Shown in pieces: positions 44,259-53,440 of a stretch of 64,000 nt of DNA (the first letter of the stretch is position 1; the number at the start of each line of letters is the position of its first letter). Position numbers and translations under genes: made by a program. Source of the DNA: Thermobispora bispora DSM 43833 (GTDB taxonomy: Bacteria > Actinomycetota > Actinomycetes > Streptosporangiales > Streptosporangiaceae); the NCBI RefSeq assembly GCF_000092645.1, contig NC_014165.1, positions 4,125,977-4,189,976 on the forward strand. The letters are read 5' to 3'. Below the pieces are notes generated by a model. The model was not told the DNA's origin. It made no database searches and was given only the letters and a program-made list of their open reading frames with translations.

Positions 44259-45755
44259 ATGAGCATGTCCACGGTGGAGCCCGGCACCTTGCTGGCGGAC
44301 CGGTTCCGCCTCGAGGACCGGGTGAGCGAGTCCGGCGGTGCCACGCTGTGGAAGGCGGTCGACGAGGTTCTCGCCCGATCGGTCGCCGTCTACACCTTCA
44401 GTCCCGAGTTTCCGCGCATCAAGGAGGTCGTCACCGCCGCGCGGCTGGCGAGCCGGGTGAGCGATCCCCGGCTCATCCAGGTGTTCGACGCCTCCGACGA
44501 GACCGAGGACGGCACGGCCTACGTGGTGAGCGAGTGGGTCACCGGGGACTCCCTGCTCGACCTGCTCCAGAGTGGACCGATTGAACCGGAGCGCGGCGCG
44601 GCCCTGGTCGGGGAGGCGGCCGAGGCGCTCGCCCACGCCTACGAGGTCGGGCTCACGCACCTCAACCTCACCCCCGACCGGCTGATCTGGACCACCGGGA
44701 ACACGGTCAAGCTGATCGGGGTCGGCCTCGACGCCGCCATCTACGGGCTGAGCGCCGACGACCCCGCCGCCGAGGACGCCAAGGGGCTGGGGCGGCTGCT
44801 CTACGCGGCGCTCACCGGCCACTGGCCGGGCGAGGAGGATCACGGGCTCCCGGCCGCGCCGACCGACGACGGCAAGGTCTGCACGCCGCGGCAGGTCACC
44901 GCCGGCGTGCCCGGCTACCTCGACGCCATCACCTGCCGCGCCCTCTTCGCCGAGCCGCGGAAGGGGGAGCCGCCGCTCACCACCCCGGCGCAGGTCGCCG
45001 AGGCGCTCGCCGACGTGCCGCGCCCCCTCCCGGCTCCCCCGGTGCCCAGCACCCCGCCGGCGGTCAACCTCACCCCGGACGAGCGGAGCCGTCCGGCCCG
45101 GCCGCCGCTCGCCACGCCCCGGCAGCCGGTGATCGTGCCGCCGCCGCGGACCGGCGGAGCGCTGAGCCGCGTGCTCCTCTCGGTCATCGTGCTGCTCGTC
45201 ATGGTGGCCGTGGGCGTCGGCGCGTGGACCGTGGGCAAGAACCTCGGCAACACCCCGACGGTGGTCCAGACGATCATCCAGTCCGCGTCGCCGTCCCAGA
45301 AGCTCACCGTGGTCAAGCCGGTGAGCGCGACCGGGTTCGACCCGCTCGGCGACGACAAGACGGAGAACCCCGAGTACGCCGGCCTCGCCATCGACGGCAA
45401 GCCCTCCACCGAGTGGCACACCCAGAGCTACACCAGCGCCGACCTCGGCCGGCTCAAGGAGGGCGTCGGCCTCCTCCTCGACATGGGGAAGCCGATCCGG
45501 ATCGCCGACGTGACCGTGCTGCTCAGCAATTCACCCGGCGCGGACGTGGAGCTGAAGGTGGGCGACGCCGCCCAGCTCTCCTCGCTCAAGACGGTCGCCA
45601 AGGCCCGCAACGCCTCCGGGACGGTGAAGCTCACCCCGGAGAAGGAGGCCACGGGTCAGTACGTTGTGATCTGGTTTACCCGAGTTCCGCTCCACGAGGG
45701 CAAGTATCGTGGCACCATCTATGAGGTAACGGTGCATTCCCCCGAATCGGCATAG
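44259..45755 (+). CDS. Membrane pseudokinase with extracellular discoidin-like domain
   Basis: 498 residues. N-terminal protein-kinase fold (about 8-260) lacks catalytic residues: the HRD aspartate region reads LTHLNLTPDRL, DFG is replaced by GVGLDA, and no AxK lysine is seen in AVYTFSPEF. One membrane helix lies near 305-325. The extracellular part (ATGFDPLGDDKTENPEYAGLAIDGKPSTEWHTQSY) looks like a ligand-binding discoidin fold. In mycobacteria the matching domain is fused to MurJ and recruits FhaA when phosphorylated. Confidence 0.88.
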   Translation: MSMSTVEPGTLLADRFRLEDRVSESGGATLWKAVDEVLARSVAVYTFSPEFPRIKEVVTAARLASRVSDPRLIQVFDASDETEDGTAYVVSEWVTGDSLLDLLQSGPIEPERGAALVGEAAEALAHAYEVGLTHLNLTPDRLIWTTGNTVKLIGVGLDAAIYGLSADDPAAEDAKGLGRLLYAALTGHWPGEEDHGLPAAPTDDGKVCTPRQVTAGVPGYLDAITCRALFAEPRKGEPPLTTPAQVAEALADVPRPLPAPPVPSTPPAVNLTPDERSRPARPPLATPRQPVIVPPPRTGGALSRVLLSVIVLLVMVAVGVGAWTVGKNLGNTPTVVQTIIQSASPSQKLTVVKPVSATGFDPLGDDKTENPEYAGLAIDGKPSTEWHTQSYTSADLGRLKEGVGLLLDMGKPIRIADVTVLLSNSPGADVELKVGDAAQLSSLKTVAKARNASGTVKLTPEKEATGQYVVIWFTRVPLHEGKYRGTIYEVTVHSPESA

Positions 45756-45764
45756 CAGGGCTAC

Positions 45765-46406
45765 GTGAACTCCCCACCAGACAACCGAACGGCCACGTCC
45801 CGCACGCGGACGGCGCTGTCCGATGCCGACCTGCTGAACCGCCACCTCAACGGCGATCGATACGCGTTCAGCGAGCTCGTCAGGCGGCACCGGGACCGCA
45901 TGTGGGCCGTGGCCCTGCGTACGCTCGGCGACCCCGACGAGGCCGCCGACGCCGTGCAGGACGCGTTCGTCTCCGCCTACCGCAAGGCGCACAGCTTCCG
46001 CGGTGAGGCGGCGGTCACCACCTGGCTCCACCGGATCGTGGTGAACGCCTGCCTCGACCGGTTGCGCCGCAAGACGGTACGGCCGGTCACCGACGACGAG
46101 CTCATGGAGGTCGCCGAACGGGAGTCCCCGGTCACCGATCAGGCCGCGGAGCGCGACATCTCCATGGAGGTCACCGGCGCCCTCAGGCTGCTCCCCGCCG
46201 AGCAGCGGGCGGCGCTGGTCCTCGTCGACATGCTGGGCTACTCGGTGGAGGACGCGGCCGCGGTGCTCGGGATCCCCGTCGGCACGGTGAAGAGCCGGTG
46301 CGCCCGCGGGCGCGCCAAACTCGTCCCGATCCTTGCGCATTTACGGAACCGTTCAGGCTTCGCTCGCGTCTCATCCGCGAAGGGAGCAGAACTTCGTGAC
46401 GGGTGA
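45765..46406 (+). CDS. sigM: ECF sigma factor SigM
   Basis: 213 residues. Sigma region 2 (YAFSELVRRHRDRMWAVALRTLGDPDEAADAVQDAFVSAYRKAHSFRGEAAVTTWLHRIVVNACLDRLRR) and region 4 (LLPAEQRAALVLVDMLGYSVEDAAAVLGIPVGTVKSR). GTG at 45765, nine bases after the pseudokinase stop. Its 3' end overlaps the anti-sigma gene by eleven bases. Assigned to SigM from its place between murJ and trxB. Confidence 0.93.
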   Translation: MNSPPDNRTATSRTRTALSDADLLNRHLNGDRYAFSELVRRHRDRMWAVALRTLGDPDEAADAVQDAFVSAYRKAHSFRGEAAVTTWLHRIVVNACLDRLRRKTVRPVTDDELMEVAERESPVTDQAAERDISMEVTGALRLLPAEQRAALVLVDMLGYSVEDAAAVLGIPVGTVKSRCARGRAKLVPILAHLRNRSGFARVSSAKGAELRDG

Positions 46407-47289
46407 CACGCACTACGACCTCGAGGTTCTCGCCGAACTGGCGGAGGGCCTCCTCGATGAGGCCACGGCAGACCAGGTCCGCGAGCACCTTGCGGTCTGT
46501 GACTCCTGTGGGGAGAACCTGGCCGACCTGGCCGCGGTTCGCGAGCTCCTCGCCTCCGTCCCGGTGCCCGCCATGCCGCTGGGGGTGGCCAAGCGCATCG
46601 ACCAGGCCCTCGCCGCGGAGGCGGAGCGGCTGACGCTCGGCGCGCCGTGGGAGGAGATCACGCCTGAGCCGGTTCCGGCCGATGACCGGCCCGCGCCCGC
46701 CCCGGCGGAGGCCCCCGCCGACGCCCCGGCGGAGCCGGTACGGCTCGGCGTCGTCGCCGAGGACGGCACGGTCGTCCCGGTCCAGCCGAAGAAGAGGGCC
46801 CGGTCGTCGGCGCGGAGGAGGTTCTCCGCCCGGCGCTGGGCGCTGACCGCGGCGGCCGCGGCCGCCGTCGTCATGGGCGGCACCGGGGTGACCGCCGGGC
46901 TGCTCGCCGCCGAAGGCGGCGGGTCGCCGGAGCAGACCTACGTGGCGAGTGAGCCGACCGGCACCGCAACGGCCGGGCAGCCGTCGTACACCGTCTACGC
47001 GAGCGGCCACAACTACACCAGCGAGGAGCTGAGGGGGCCGCTGCTCGGGTACTTCGGCGTCGCGCCGGGTTCCGGCACCGCGGATGACGAGAGCCTCGAC
47101 ACCTGCGTGCGGCGGTACGCCGAGCTGCTCGACCGGCCGCCGATCGGGGTGGACAAGGCGTTCTACAACGGCAACGAGGCCACGATCATGGCCTTCTGGG
47201 AGGATGCGTCGCTCAACGCGGTCCGGGTGGTCGTCGTCGACGCCAACTGCAAGAGCCTGCGACCGCAGAGCCTCGCAAGCTGGAAGTGA
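46396..47289 (+). CDS. Anti-sigma factor for SigM (zinc-binding)
   Basis: 297 residues. Starts inside the sigM gene at GTG 46396 with AAGGGAG upstream. The zinc anti-sigma domain has the H-x3-C-x2-C motif in REHLAVCDSCGENLADLA. An acidic Pro/Ala-rich linker, a basic patch and one membrane helix (about 152-172) follow, then an extracellular domain of about 115 residues with two cysteines (DTCVRRY, DANCKSL) that could form a disulfide. It should hold SigM at the membrane. Confidence 0.9.
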   Translation: MTGDTHYDLEVLAELAEGLLDEATADQVREHLAVCDSCGENLADLAAVRELLASVPVPAMPLGVAKRIDQALAAEAERLTLGAPWEEITPEPVPADDRPAPAPAEAPADAPAEPVRLGVVAEDGTVVPVQPKKRARSSARRRFSARRWALTAAAAAAVVMGGTGVTAGLLAAEGGGSPEQTYVASEPTGTATAGQPSYTVYASGHNYTSEELRGPLLGYFGVAPGSGTADDESLDTCVRRYAELLDRPPIGVDKAFYNGNEATIMAFWEDASLNAVRVVVVDANCKSLRPQSLASWK

Positions 47290-47319
47290 CCTTCCGCCGG
47301 TCGTGACCGGCGCCTGAAC

Positions 47320-47352
47320 GGAAGCCCTCGCGAGCCCATCGCGAGGGCTTCC
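47320..47352 (+). terminator. Terminator of sigM operon
   Basis: A perfect 14-bp stem (47320-47333 with 47339-47352) and a 5-base loop, followed by CCTTGCC, 31 bases past the anti-sigma stop. Confidence 0.8.
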
Positions 47353-47814
47353 CCTTGCCGGCCCGCGGGCCGGCCCTCCCCACCGTCCCCCGTGTCAGCC
47401 CCGCATGCGAGCCTCGCATGCCGGCCCTGCGCCGCCGCTGCCGAGGGAACCGCTGTCCGGGCCGGGCACCGCTGCCCGGGCCGGGCACCGCTGTCGGGCC
47501 GGGCGGCCGTTGCGCGCCAACGGCATGGGCGACCGCACGATCTTCCATTTCGTACGGTTCCCACATCGGCGCCGCATGCCGTTCCCCTATCGGCCCCGAG
47601 CCGATCCCGCATGCCGGATCTCATGTCGTGCCCCATGGCGGCTCCCGGCCGACCCATGACGGTCTCACATGCCGGCTCTTATGCCATCCCCCTGTGGCTC
47701 CTCAGCCCGCCCTCACGCCGGCCCCGGCATGTCCGATCCTCATGCCGGTCCCGCATACCGGCCCCCTGCCGGCCCCGTACGGCGGCTCCGCGCCGGACGG
47801 GAATCCACGCGGCC
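47353..47814. repeat. Spacer with degenerate GCC- and CATGCCGG-type repeats
   Basis: About 460 bp without a gene. Near 47455-47510 there are two or three copies of a GGGCCGGGCACCGCTG unit of about 21 bp. Between about 47575 and 47780, CGCATGCCGG/CTCATGCCGG-like motifs recur at irregular 25-40 bp intervals. No frame has a start with a ribosome site. Confidence 0.55.
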
Positions 47815-47820
47815 TAGGAT
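47815..47820 (+). promoter_or_regulatory. -10 box (TAGGAT) of trxB
   Basis: TAGGAT lies 44 bases before the trxB start, with a predicted start site near 47827 and a normal short leader containing GGAAGG. Confidence 0.45.
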
Positions 47821-47864
47821 CTGTTGACGCGACTGCAACCACGGCTTCGGGGAAGGCGAGATCG

Positions 47865-48794
47865 TTGAGCGACGTCCGTAACGTGATCATCATCGGGTCC
47901 GGGCCCGCCGGGTACACGGCGGCCCTGTACACCGCGCGCGCCGACCTCAAACCGCTCGTCTTCGAGGGATCGGTCACCGCGGGCGGCGCCCTGATGAACA
48001 CCACCGAAGTGGAGAACTTTCCCGGGTTCCCCGACGGGATCATGGGCCCGGAGCTCATGGACAACATGCGCAAGCAGGCCGAGCGCTTCGGTGCCGAGCT
48101 CGTCGCGGACGACGTGGTCGAGGTGGACCTGCTCGCCGATCCCAAGGTGGTGAAGACCTACACCGCCGCCTACCACGCGAAGGCGGTCATCCTCGCCATG
48201 GGCTCGCAGTACCGGGAGCTGGGCCTGGAGAGCGAGAAGCGCCTGTCCGGCCGGGGCGTCTCCTGGTGCGCCACCTGCGACGGGTTCTTCTTCCGCGACC
48301 AGGACATCGCGGTCGTCGGCGGCGGCGACTCGGCCATGGAGGAGGCGATCTTCCTCACCCGGTTCGCCAAGTCGGTCACCGTGATCCACCGCCGGGACAC
48401 CCTCCGGGCCAGCAAGATCATGCAGGACCGGGCGTTCGCCAACGAGAAGATCCGCTTCCTCTGGAACAGCCAGGTCGTCGACATCCTGGGTGAGGACCGG
48501 GTCACCGGTGTCCGGGTGCGCAACGTCCACACGGGCGAGGAGACCGAGCTGCAGGTGACCGGCGTGTTCATCGCGATCGGTCACGAGCCGCGCTCCGCAC
48601 TGGTCAAGGGGCAGGTCGCGCTCGACGAGCAGGGGTACATCATCGTGGACTCGCCCACGACCCGGACCAACATCGAGGGGGTGTTCGCGGCCGGCGACGT
48701 CGTGGACCACACCTACCGGCAGGCGATCACCGCGGCCGGCACCGGCTGTGCCGCGGCGCTCGACGCGGAGCGCTGGCTCGCGGAGCGGGCCTGA
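47865..48794 (+). CDS. trxB: Thioredoxin reductase
   Basis: 309 residues. FAD site [16 protein letters not shown] near the N-terminus, redox pair C-A-T-C in [14 protein letters not shown] site [12 protein letters not shown], and the C-terminal FAD motif [26 protein letters not shown] at 47865 is taken because GGAAGG is eight bases upstream and it gives the standard length; the frame is open further upstream through repeat DNA. Forms an operon with trxA. Confidence 0.96.
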   Translation: MSDVRNVIIIGSGPAGYTAALYTARADLKPLVFEGSVTAGGALMNTTEVENFPGFPDGIMGPELMDNMRKQAERFGAELVADDVVEVDLLADPKVVKTYTAAYHAKAVILAMGSQYRELGLESEKRLSGRGVSWCATCDGFFFRDQDIAVVGGGDSAMEEAIFLTRFAKSVTVIHRRDTLRASKIMQDRAFANEKIRFLWNSQVVDILGEDRVTGVRVRNVHTGEETELQVTGVFIAIGHEPRSALVKGQVALDEQGYIIVDSPTTRTNIEGVFAAGDVVDHTYRQAITAAGTGCAAALDAERWLAERA

Positions 48795-48847
48795 GGAGCA
48801 AGGTCCCCTGATCCACCCACCCACGCGAGACGTAAGGAGAGTTCATC

Positions 48848-49171
48848 GTGGGCGCCATCAAGGAAGTCACCGACGCCACCTTCCAGGACGAGGTTCTCAA
48901 GAGCGATAAGCCGGTCCTCGTCGACTTCTGGGCGCCGTGGTGCGGCCCGTGCCGCCAGATCGCCCCGATCCTGGAGGAGATCGCGAACGAGTACGCCGAC
49001 AAGCTCACCGTGGTCAAGATGAACATCGACGAGAACATGGAGACCCCGCGGAACTACGGCGTGCTGCAGATCCCGACGCTGAACGTCTACCGGAACGGCG
49101 AGGTCGTCCGGCAGATCATCGGCGCCAAGCCGAAGTCGATGCTGCTGCGGGAGCTCGAGGGCATCATCTGA
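48848..49171 (+). CDS. trxA: Thioredoxin
   Basis: 107 residues. Redox motif W-C-G-P-C at 31-35, cis-proline in [15 protein letters not shown] at 48848 after AAGGAGAG. Reduced by the thioredoxin reductase encoded 53 bases upstream. Confidence 0.97.
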   Translation: MGAIKEVTDATFQDEVLKSDKPVLVDFWAPWCGPCRQIAPILEEIANEYADKLTVVKMNIDENMETPRNYGVLQIPTLNVYRNGEVVRQIIGAKPKSMLLRELEGII

Positions 49172-49232
49172 GCCCGAGGGTTCAACGGCGCCGGCGGCGT
49201 GAGCCGTACCCGGCCGTGCGGCATCAGTGCCG

Positions 49233-49264
49233 AAAGCCCCCAAGCACCGCGCTGGGGGCTTTTC
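49233..49264 (+). terminator. Terminator of trxB-trxA
   Basis: A perfect 10-bp stem AAAGCCCCCA/TGGGGGCTTT with a 10-base loop and a run of four T, a classic intrinsic terminator. Confidence 0.9.
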
Positions 49265-49346
49265 GCGTGTCTGAGGGCGCGCGGCTCGGCCCGGGCCGAT
49301 CGAGTGCCGGACCGGACGATCGCCCTCCGGATGCAGACCGCGCGCG

Positions 49347-49964
49347 TCAGACCGGGCGCAGCGCGCGCTCCGGGGTCATGGAGCCGAGCAGGCGCTCCAG
49401 CGCCACCTCGACGTCCTCCCGCCAGGACAGGGCGGTCTTCAGCTCCAGCCGCAGCCGCGGGAACCGCAGGTGCGGCCGGATGGTCTTGAACCCGACCGCG
49501 AGCAGGTACTCGGCGGGCAGCACACAGGCCGGCTTCTCCCACTTCAGATCGCCGAACGCCTCGATGGCCCGCACCCCCCGGCGGGTGAGATCCTTGGCGA
49601 CCCCCTGCACGAGCATGCGCCCCAGCCCGCCGCCGGAGAACTCCGGGACGATGTGGGCGGTCATCAGCAGCACCGCGTCCGAGCTCACCGGCGAGGTCGG
49701 GAACGCGACCGAACGGGGCACGTACAGCGGCGGCGCGTAGAGCACGAAACCCGCCGGCACACCGTCGACGTAGAGGATCTTGCCGCAGCTTCCCCACTCC
49801 AGGAGGGTGGCGGAGATCCACGCCTCCTTCTCCAGCGCGGGGTCGCCCGACTCCATCGCACGCTCGCCGCTGACGGGGTCGAGCTCCCAGAACACGCACC
49901 GCCTGCACCGGCGCGGCAGGTCATCCAGGTTGTCGAGCGTGACGTTGACCAGCCGACGCGACAC
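49347..49964 (-). CDS. GNAT-family acetyltransferase
   Basis: 205 residues. GTG at 49964 with GGGG seven bases upstream gives the start MSRRLVNVTLDNLDDLPRRCRRCVFWELDP. The longer open frame is Arg/Ser-rich shadow sequence. The acetyl-CoA segment is VPEFSGGGLGRMLVQGVAKDLTRRGVRAIEAFG. Two cysteines in RRCRRCVFWE are notable. This family commonly lies between trxA and parB in actinobacteria; substrate unknown. Confidence 0.85.
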   Translation of the reverse strand: MSRRLVNVTLDNLDDLPRRCRRCVFWELDPVSGERAMESGDPALEKEAWISATLLEWGSCGKILYVDGVPAGFVLYAPPLYVPRSVAFPTSPVSSDAVLLMTAHIVPEFSGGGLGRMLVQGVAKDLTRRGVRAIEAFGDLKWEKPACVLPAEYLLAVGFKTIRPHLRFPRLRLELKTALSWREDVEVALERLLGSMTPERALRPV

Positions 49965-50220
49965 GTGATGCCCCAATCCCCGCTCAGGAGTCTCGTCGGA
50001 AAGCGCGCGATCGCGGCGTCTCCAGCTGGCATCGTAACTCAGCGATCCCTTCCGGGCCGGGCGCCACGACGACGTATCCCGATTCGCCCTGCTGCTCCGT
50101 ATCGCGACGGCATGGTCACGTGGCGTGCCCGGTCCGGCCGTGCTGGGGTTAACACCACAGAGCACTGTGGGACACATTTCATGGTCAAAGCCCAGTTGTG
50201 ATCAGCGTGTCGGGTTACCG

Positions 50221-50226
50221 TACCCT
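50221..50226 (+). promoter_or_regulatory. -10 box (TACCCT) of aminotransferase gene
   Basis: TACCCT lies 32 bases before the GTG start. A TTGTGA 19 bases upstream could serve as -35. Confidence 0.35.
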
Positions 50227-50258
50227 GGAACTCTCGGCAACGTGATCGGAGGTGGACC

Positions 50259-51584
50259 GTGGATCACGAACTTGATCGCGGTCGTGGGAACGCTCCCCAT
50301 GGGTCGCGCATCGACACGTACGTCGACCGGTACGCCGCCCGCGCCGCCGGGATGGTCGCCTCCGAGGTCCGAGCTCTCTTCGCCGTCGCGACGAGGCCCG
50401 AGGTGGTCTCGCTCGCCGGCGGCATGCCGTACGTCAGCGCGCTCCCGCTCGAGCAGGTCGGGGACCTCGTCGCCGAGCTGGTCGCCCGGCGGGGCACCGT
50501 GGCCCTGCAGTACGGCTCCGGCCAGGGCGATCCCGAGCTGCGCGAGCAGATCTGCGCGGTGATGCGGCTGGAGGGGATCGAGGCGAGCGCCGACGACGTG
50601 GTCGTCACGGTCGGGTCGCAGCAGGCCATCGACCTGATCACCCGGATCTTCATCGACCCGGGCGACGTGATCCTCGTCGAAGGCCCGTCGTACGTGGGCG
50701 CGCTCAGCACATTCGCCGCGTACCAGGCCAGGGTCGTCCATGTCGCGATGGACGACCACGGGCTCATCCCCGAGGCGCTCGCGCAGACCATCTACGCGCT
50801 CCAGGCGGCCGGCAGCCGGATCAAGTTCCTCTACACGGTCCCCACCCACCAGAACCCCACCGGGGTGACCCTGGACGAGGGACGCCGCATCCAGGTGCTG
50901 GAGATCTGCCGGCGGGCCGGGGTGCTCGTCGTCGAGGACAACCCGTACGGGCTCCTCGGCTTCGACCGCGAGCCGATGCGTGCCCTCCGCGCCGACGACC
51001 CCGAGGGCGTGGTCTACGTCGGCTCGTTCTCCAAGACCCTCGCCCCGGGCTTCCGCGTCGGGTGGGCCCTCGCCCCGCACGCCATCCGCGAGAAGCTCAT
51101 CCTCGCGATGGAGTCCGCGGTCCTCTCCCACTCGACCTTCAGCCAGCTCGCCGTCGCCCAGTACCTCGCCACCCAGCCGTGGCAGGAGCAGCTCAAGGCG
51201 TTCCGCGAGCTCTACCGGGAGCGCCGCGACGCCATGCTCGACGCGCTCGAGGTGTACATGCCGCCCGGCTGCACGTGGACGCGGCCCGGCGGCGGTTTCT
51301 TCGTGTGGCTGACCCTGCCCGAAGGGCTGCACTCCAAGGCGATGCTGCCGCGGGCGATCGCCCAGCGGGTCGCCTTCGTCCCCGGCACCGGCTTCTACGC
51401 CGACGGCGGCGGCGCCCAGCACGTGCGGCTCTCGTTCTGCTACCCCGAGCCCGACCGCATCCGGGAGGGGGTGCGCCGCCTCGCCGCCGTCATCGAGCAG
51501 GAGCTGCGGATGCGGGACACCTTCGGGACCGGGTCCACCCCCGGGCGCACCGGTGTGGACACGCCAAGCCCGGATCTCGCCTGA
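50259..51584 (+). CDS. PLP-dependent aminotransferase (class I/II)
   Basis: 441 residues. Fold-type I features: SLAGGMPY near residue 52, LQYGSGQGDPELREQI, VGSQQAIDL, PTHQNPTGVT, DNPYG, and the PLP lysine in SFSKTLAPGFRVGW. Closest in style to 2-aminoadipate/LysN-type transaminases and MocR effector domains, but with no DNA-binding domain. GTG at 50259 after GGAGGTGG. The preferred amino donor is unclear. It directly precedes ddl, so a link to D-amino-acid or cell-wall precursor supply is possible. Confidence 0.9.
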   Translation: MDHELDRGRGNAPHGSRIDTYVDRYAARAAGMVASEVRALFAVATRPEVVSLAGGMPYVSALPLEQVGDLVAELVARRGTVALQYGSGQGDPELREQICAVMRLEGIEASADDVVVTVGSQQAIDLITRIFIDPGDVILVEGPSYVGALSTFAAYQARVVHVAMDDHGLIPEALAQTIYALQAAGSRIKFLYTVPTHQNPTGVTLDEGRRIQVLEICRRAGVLVVEDNPYGLLGFDREPMRALRADDPEGVVYVGSFSKTLAPGFRVGWALAPHAIREKLILAMESAVLSHSTFSQLAVAQYLATQPWQEQLKAFRELYRERRDAMLDALEVYMPPGCTWTRPGGGFFVWLTLPEGLHSKAMLPRAIAQRVAFVPGTGFYADGGGAQHVRLSFCYPEPDRIREGVRRLAAVIEQELRMRDTFGTGSTPGRTGVDTPSPDLA

Positions 51585-51648
51585 CTTCCGGTACGGCTAG
51601 CCTGTTCACGCTGGCCGTACCGGAACTCGAAGCGAGAAAGGCCCTCTC

Positions 51649-51735
51649 GTGAGCGAGCGAATCAGCACGTGCGTGCGCGAATGGAGTGTGTCGCGCCCTG
51701 GTGAACCCACCCTGCCCGGCAGGGAGGAGTCATGA
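51649..51735 (+). CDS. Possible 28-aa upstream ORF coupled to ddl
   Basis: GTG at 51649, with AAAGG seven bases upstream, opens a 28-codon frame. Its TGA overlaps the ddl ATG by four bases, the same coupling seen in true operon pairs here. TAGCCT at 51598-51603 could be its -10 box. A small hairpin CCCTGCC/GGCAGGG sits over the ddl ribosome site. It may regulate ddl translation or be chance; the peptide resembles nothing known. Confidence 0.35.
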   Translation: MSERISTCVREWSVSRPGEPTLPGREES

Positions 51736-52682
51736 GCGATCTCAGTCACGTGCTCGTCCTCGCCGGAGGGCTCTCCTACGAACGCGAGGTCTCGCTCCGC
51801 TCGGGGCGCCGGGTGGCCGAGGTACTGCGGGCCGCCGGGGTGGACGTCGAGGTCCGGGACACCGACGCCGGCCTCGTCCCCGCGGTCCTCGCCGACCCGC
51901 CGGAAGCGGCGTTCGTCGCCCTGCACGGCGGAGTGGGCGAGGACGGCGCGATCCGGTCGGTGCTGGAGCTCCTCAACGTGCCGTACGTGGGGGCGACCCC
52001 GGACGCCTGCCGCGTCGCGTTCGACAAGCCGACCGCCAAGGCGGTGGTCCGCTCCTGGGGTCTCGCCACCCCCGACTCGGTCGCCCTGCCCAAGGAGACC
52101 TTCCACGACCTCGGCGCGAGCGCGGTGCTCGAGCGCATCGTGGACCGGCTCGGCCTGCCCCTGTTCGTGAAGCCGGCCCAGGGCGGGTCCGCACTCGGCG
52201 CGTCCATCGTCCGCACCGCAGAGGAGCTCCCGGCCGCGATGGTCGGCTGCTTCGCGTACGGTGACACCGCGCTGATCGAGAAGTACATCGACGGGGTGGA
52301 GGTCTCGGTCTCCGTCATCGACCTCGGGGACGGGCCGGTCGCCCTCACCCCGGTCGAGATCGTGCCGGACGGCGGCGTCTACGACTACGCGGCCCGGTAC
52401 ACGGCCGGCCGGACCGAGTTCTTCGCACCGGCCCGGCTCACCGATGAGGAGATCGAGGCGTGCAAGGCGATGGCCGTCACCGCGCACACCGCGCTCGGCC
52501 TGCGCGATCTCTCGCGCACCGACATCATCGTGGACCGGTCGGGCCAGCCGTACTTCCTCGAGGTGAACGTCTCCCCGGGGATGACCGAGACCTCGCTCTT
52601 CCCCATGGCGGTCGAGACGGCCGGCCGGGATCTGGGCACGGTGTTCCGGGTGTTGCTCGAGCGCGCCGCCCAGCGCGGCTGA
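51732..52682 (+). CDS. ddl: D-alanine--D-alanine ligase
   Basis: 316 residues, ATP-grasp enzyme making the D-Ala-D-Ala end of peptidoglycan precursors. VLVLAGGLSYEREVSLRSGRRV at the N-terminus and FVALHGGVGEDGAIRSVLELLNVPYVG are family hallmarks. The ATP-grasp part has FVKPAQGGSALGASIV, and EVNVSPGMTETSLFP carries the metal ligands. ATG at 51732 after AGGGAGGAG. Confidence 0.95.
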   Translation: MSDLSHVLVLAGGLSYEREVSLRSGRRVAEVLRAAGVDVEVRDTDAGLVPAVLADPPEAAFVALHGGVGEDGAIRSVLELLNVPYVGATPDACRVAFDKPTAKAVVRSWGLATPDSVALPKETFHDLGASAVLERIVDRLGLPLFVKPAQGGSALGASIVRTAEELPAAMVGCFAYGDTALIEKYIDGVEVSVSVIDLGDGPVALTPVEIVPDGGVYDYAARYTAGRTEFFAPARLTDEEIEACKAMAVTAHTALGLRDLSRTDIIVDRSGQPYFLEVNVSPGMTETSLFPMAVETAGRDLGTVFRVLLERAAQRG

Positions 52683-53440
52683 GGTCTCCGATCTGCACCG
52701 GCATTCCGGCGCGGATCGGTGCTTTGCGGCCGCTCGAGCGCCTCGCGCCGCGTAGCTCACGATCGGCAGCACCCCTCTGGCCGGAGGTGGACGCTGGGCT
52801 CCGTGCATCCCTGGGTGGCTGAGGCTCCGCGCATCCCCAGGTGGCTGAGGTTCCGCGCATCCCCAGGTGGCTGAGGTTCCACGCATAGGTGGCTGAATTC
52901 GGCGTTGGACTCGGTCCGCAGCGCGGCCGAGGTTTGTCCAGCCGCTCCCTAGCACCGATCTCGCCGCAGGAGTTGATCGCCTAGGCACGGTGGTGACCCA
53001 CGGGTGGCGTGGTCACCGTGTGCTGACCCGTGGGTCGCCTGAGCACGGTGGCGACCTACGGGTTGCTTGAGCACGGTGGCGACCACGGGTTGCCTGAACA
53101 GGGTGGCCCGCAGGTCGCTGAGCATGGTGGGGACCCGCGGATGCCGTTCACGATGATGATCCGCGGGTCACCCGGGCACCCTGGTGACCCGCGGGCCGCA
53201 GGCACGAACGCCTCGCTGACCCGGCCGAGGCCACTCCCGGCCTCGCGACCCGGGGTCACCGTGGGTCGATGCCGGAGCGCGTGGGCCGCGGTGTACTCGG
53301 CCCGCACGCCTGCAATCGGTCGTACCTGGGGCGCGGTGCCCGGCCGCCGCTTCGCCAGCCGGCCCGCGACCATCGTGACCCACCCGGACGGCCCGCGTAA
53401 CCGGAGTCCCGCGTAACCGGAGCAGGATGCACCCCTCGTC
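52683..53440. repeat. Long spacer with 26-bp and 24-28-bp tandem repeats
   Basis: About 760 bp without a convincing gene. Four 26-bp units run at 52797-52822, 52823-52848, 52849-52874 and 52875-52896 (the last four bases shorter); the unit GGCTGAGGTTCCGCGCAT resembles the bases around the ddl stop (52677-52690 onward). A second array of 24-28-bp units containing GAGCACGGTGGCGACC lies at about 52985-53140. A 14-bp direct repeat CCGCGTAACCGGAG occurs just before the CPBP gene. Confidence 0.7.
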
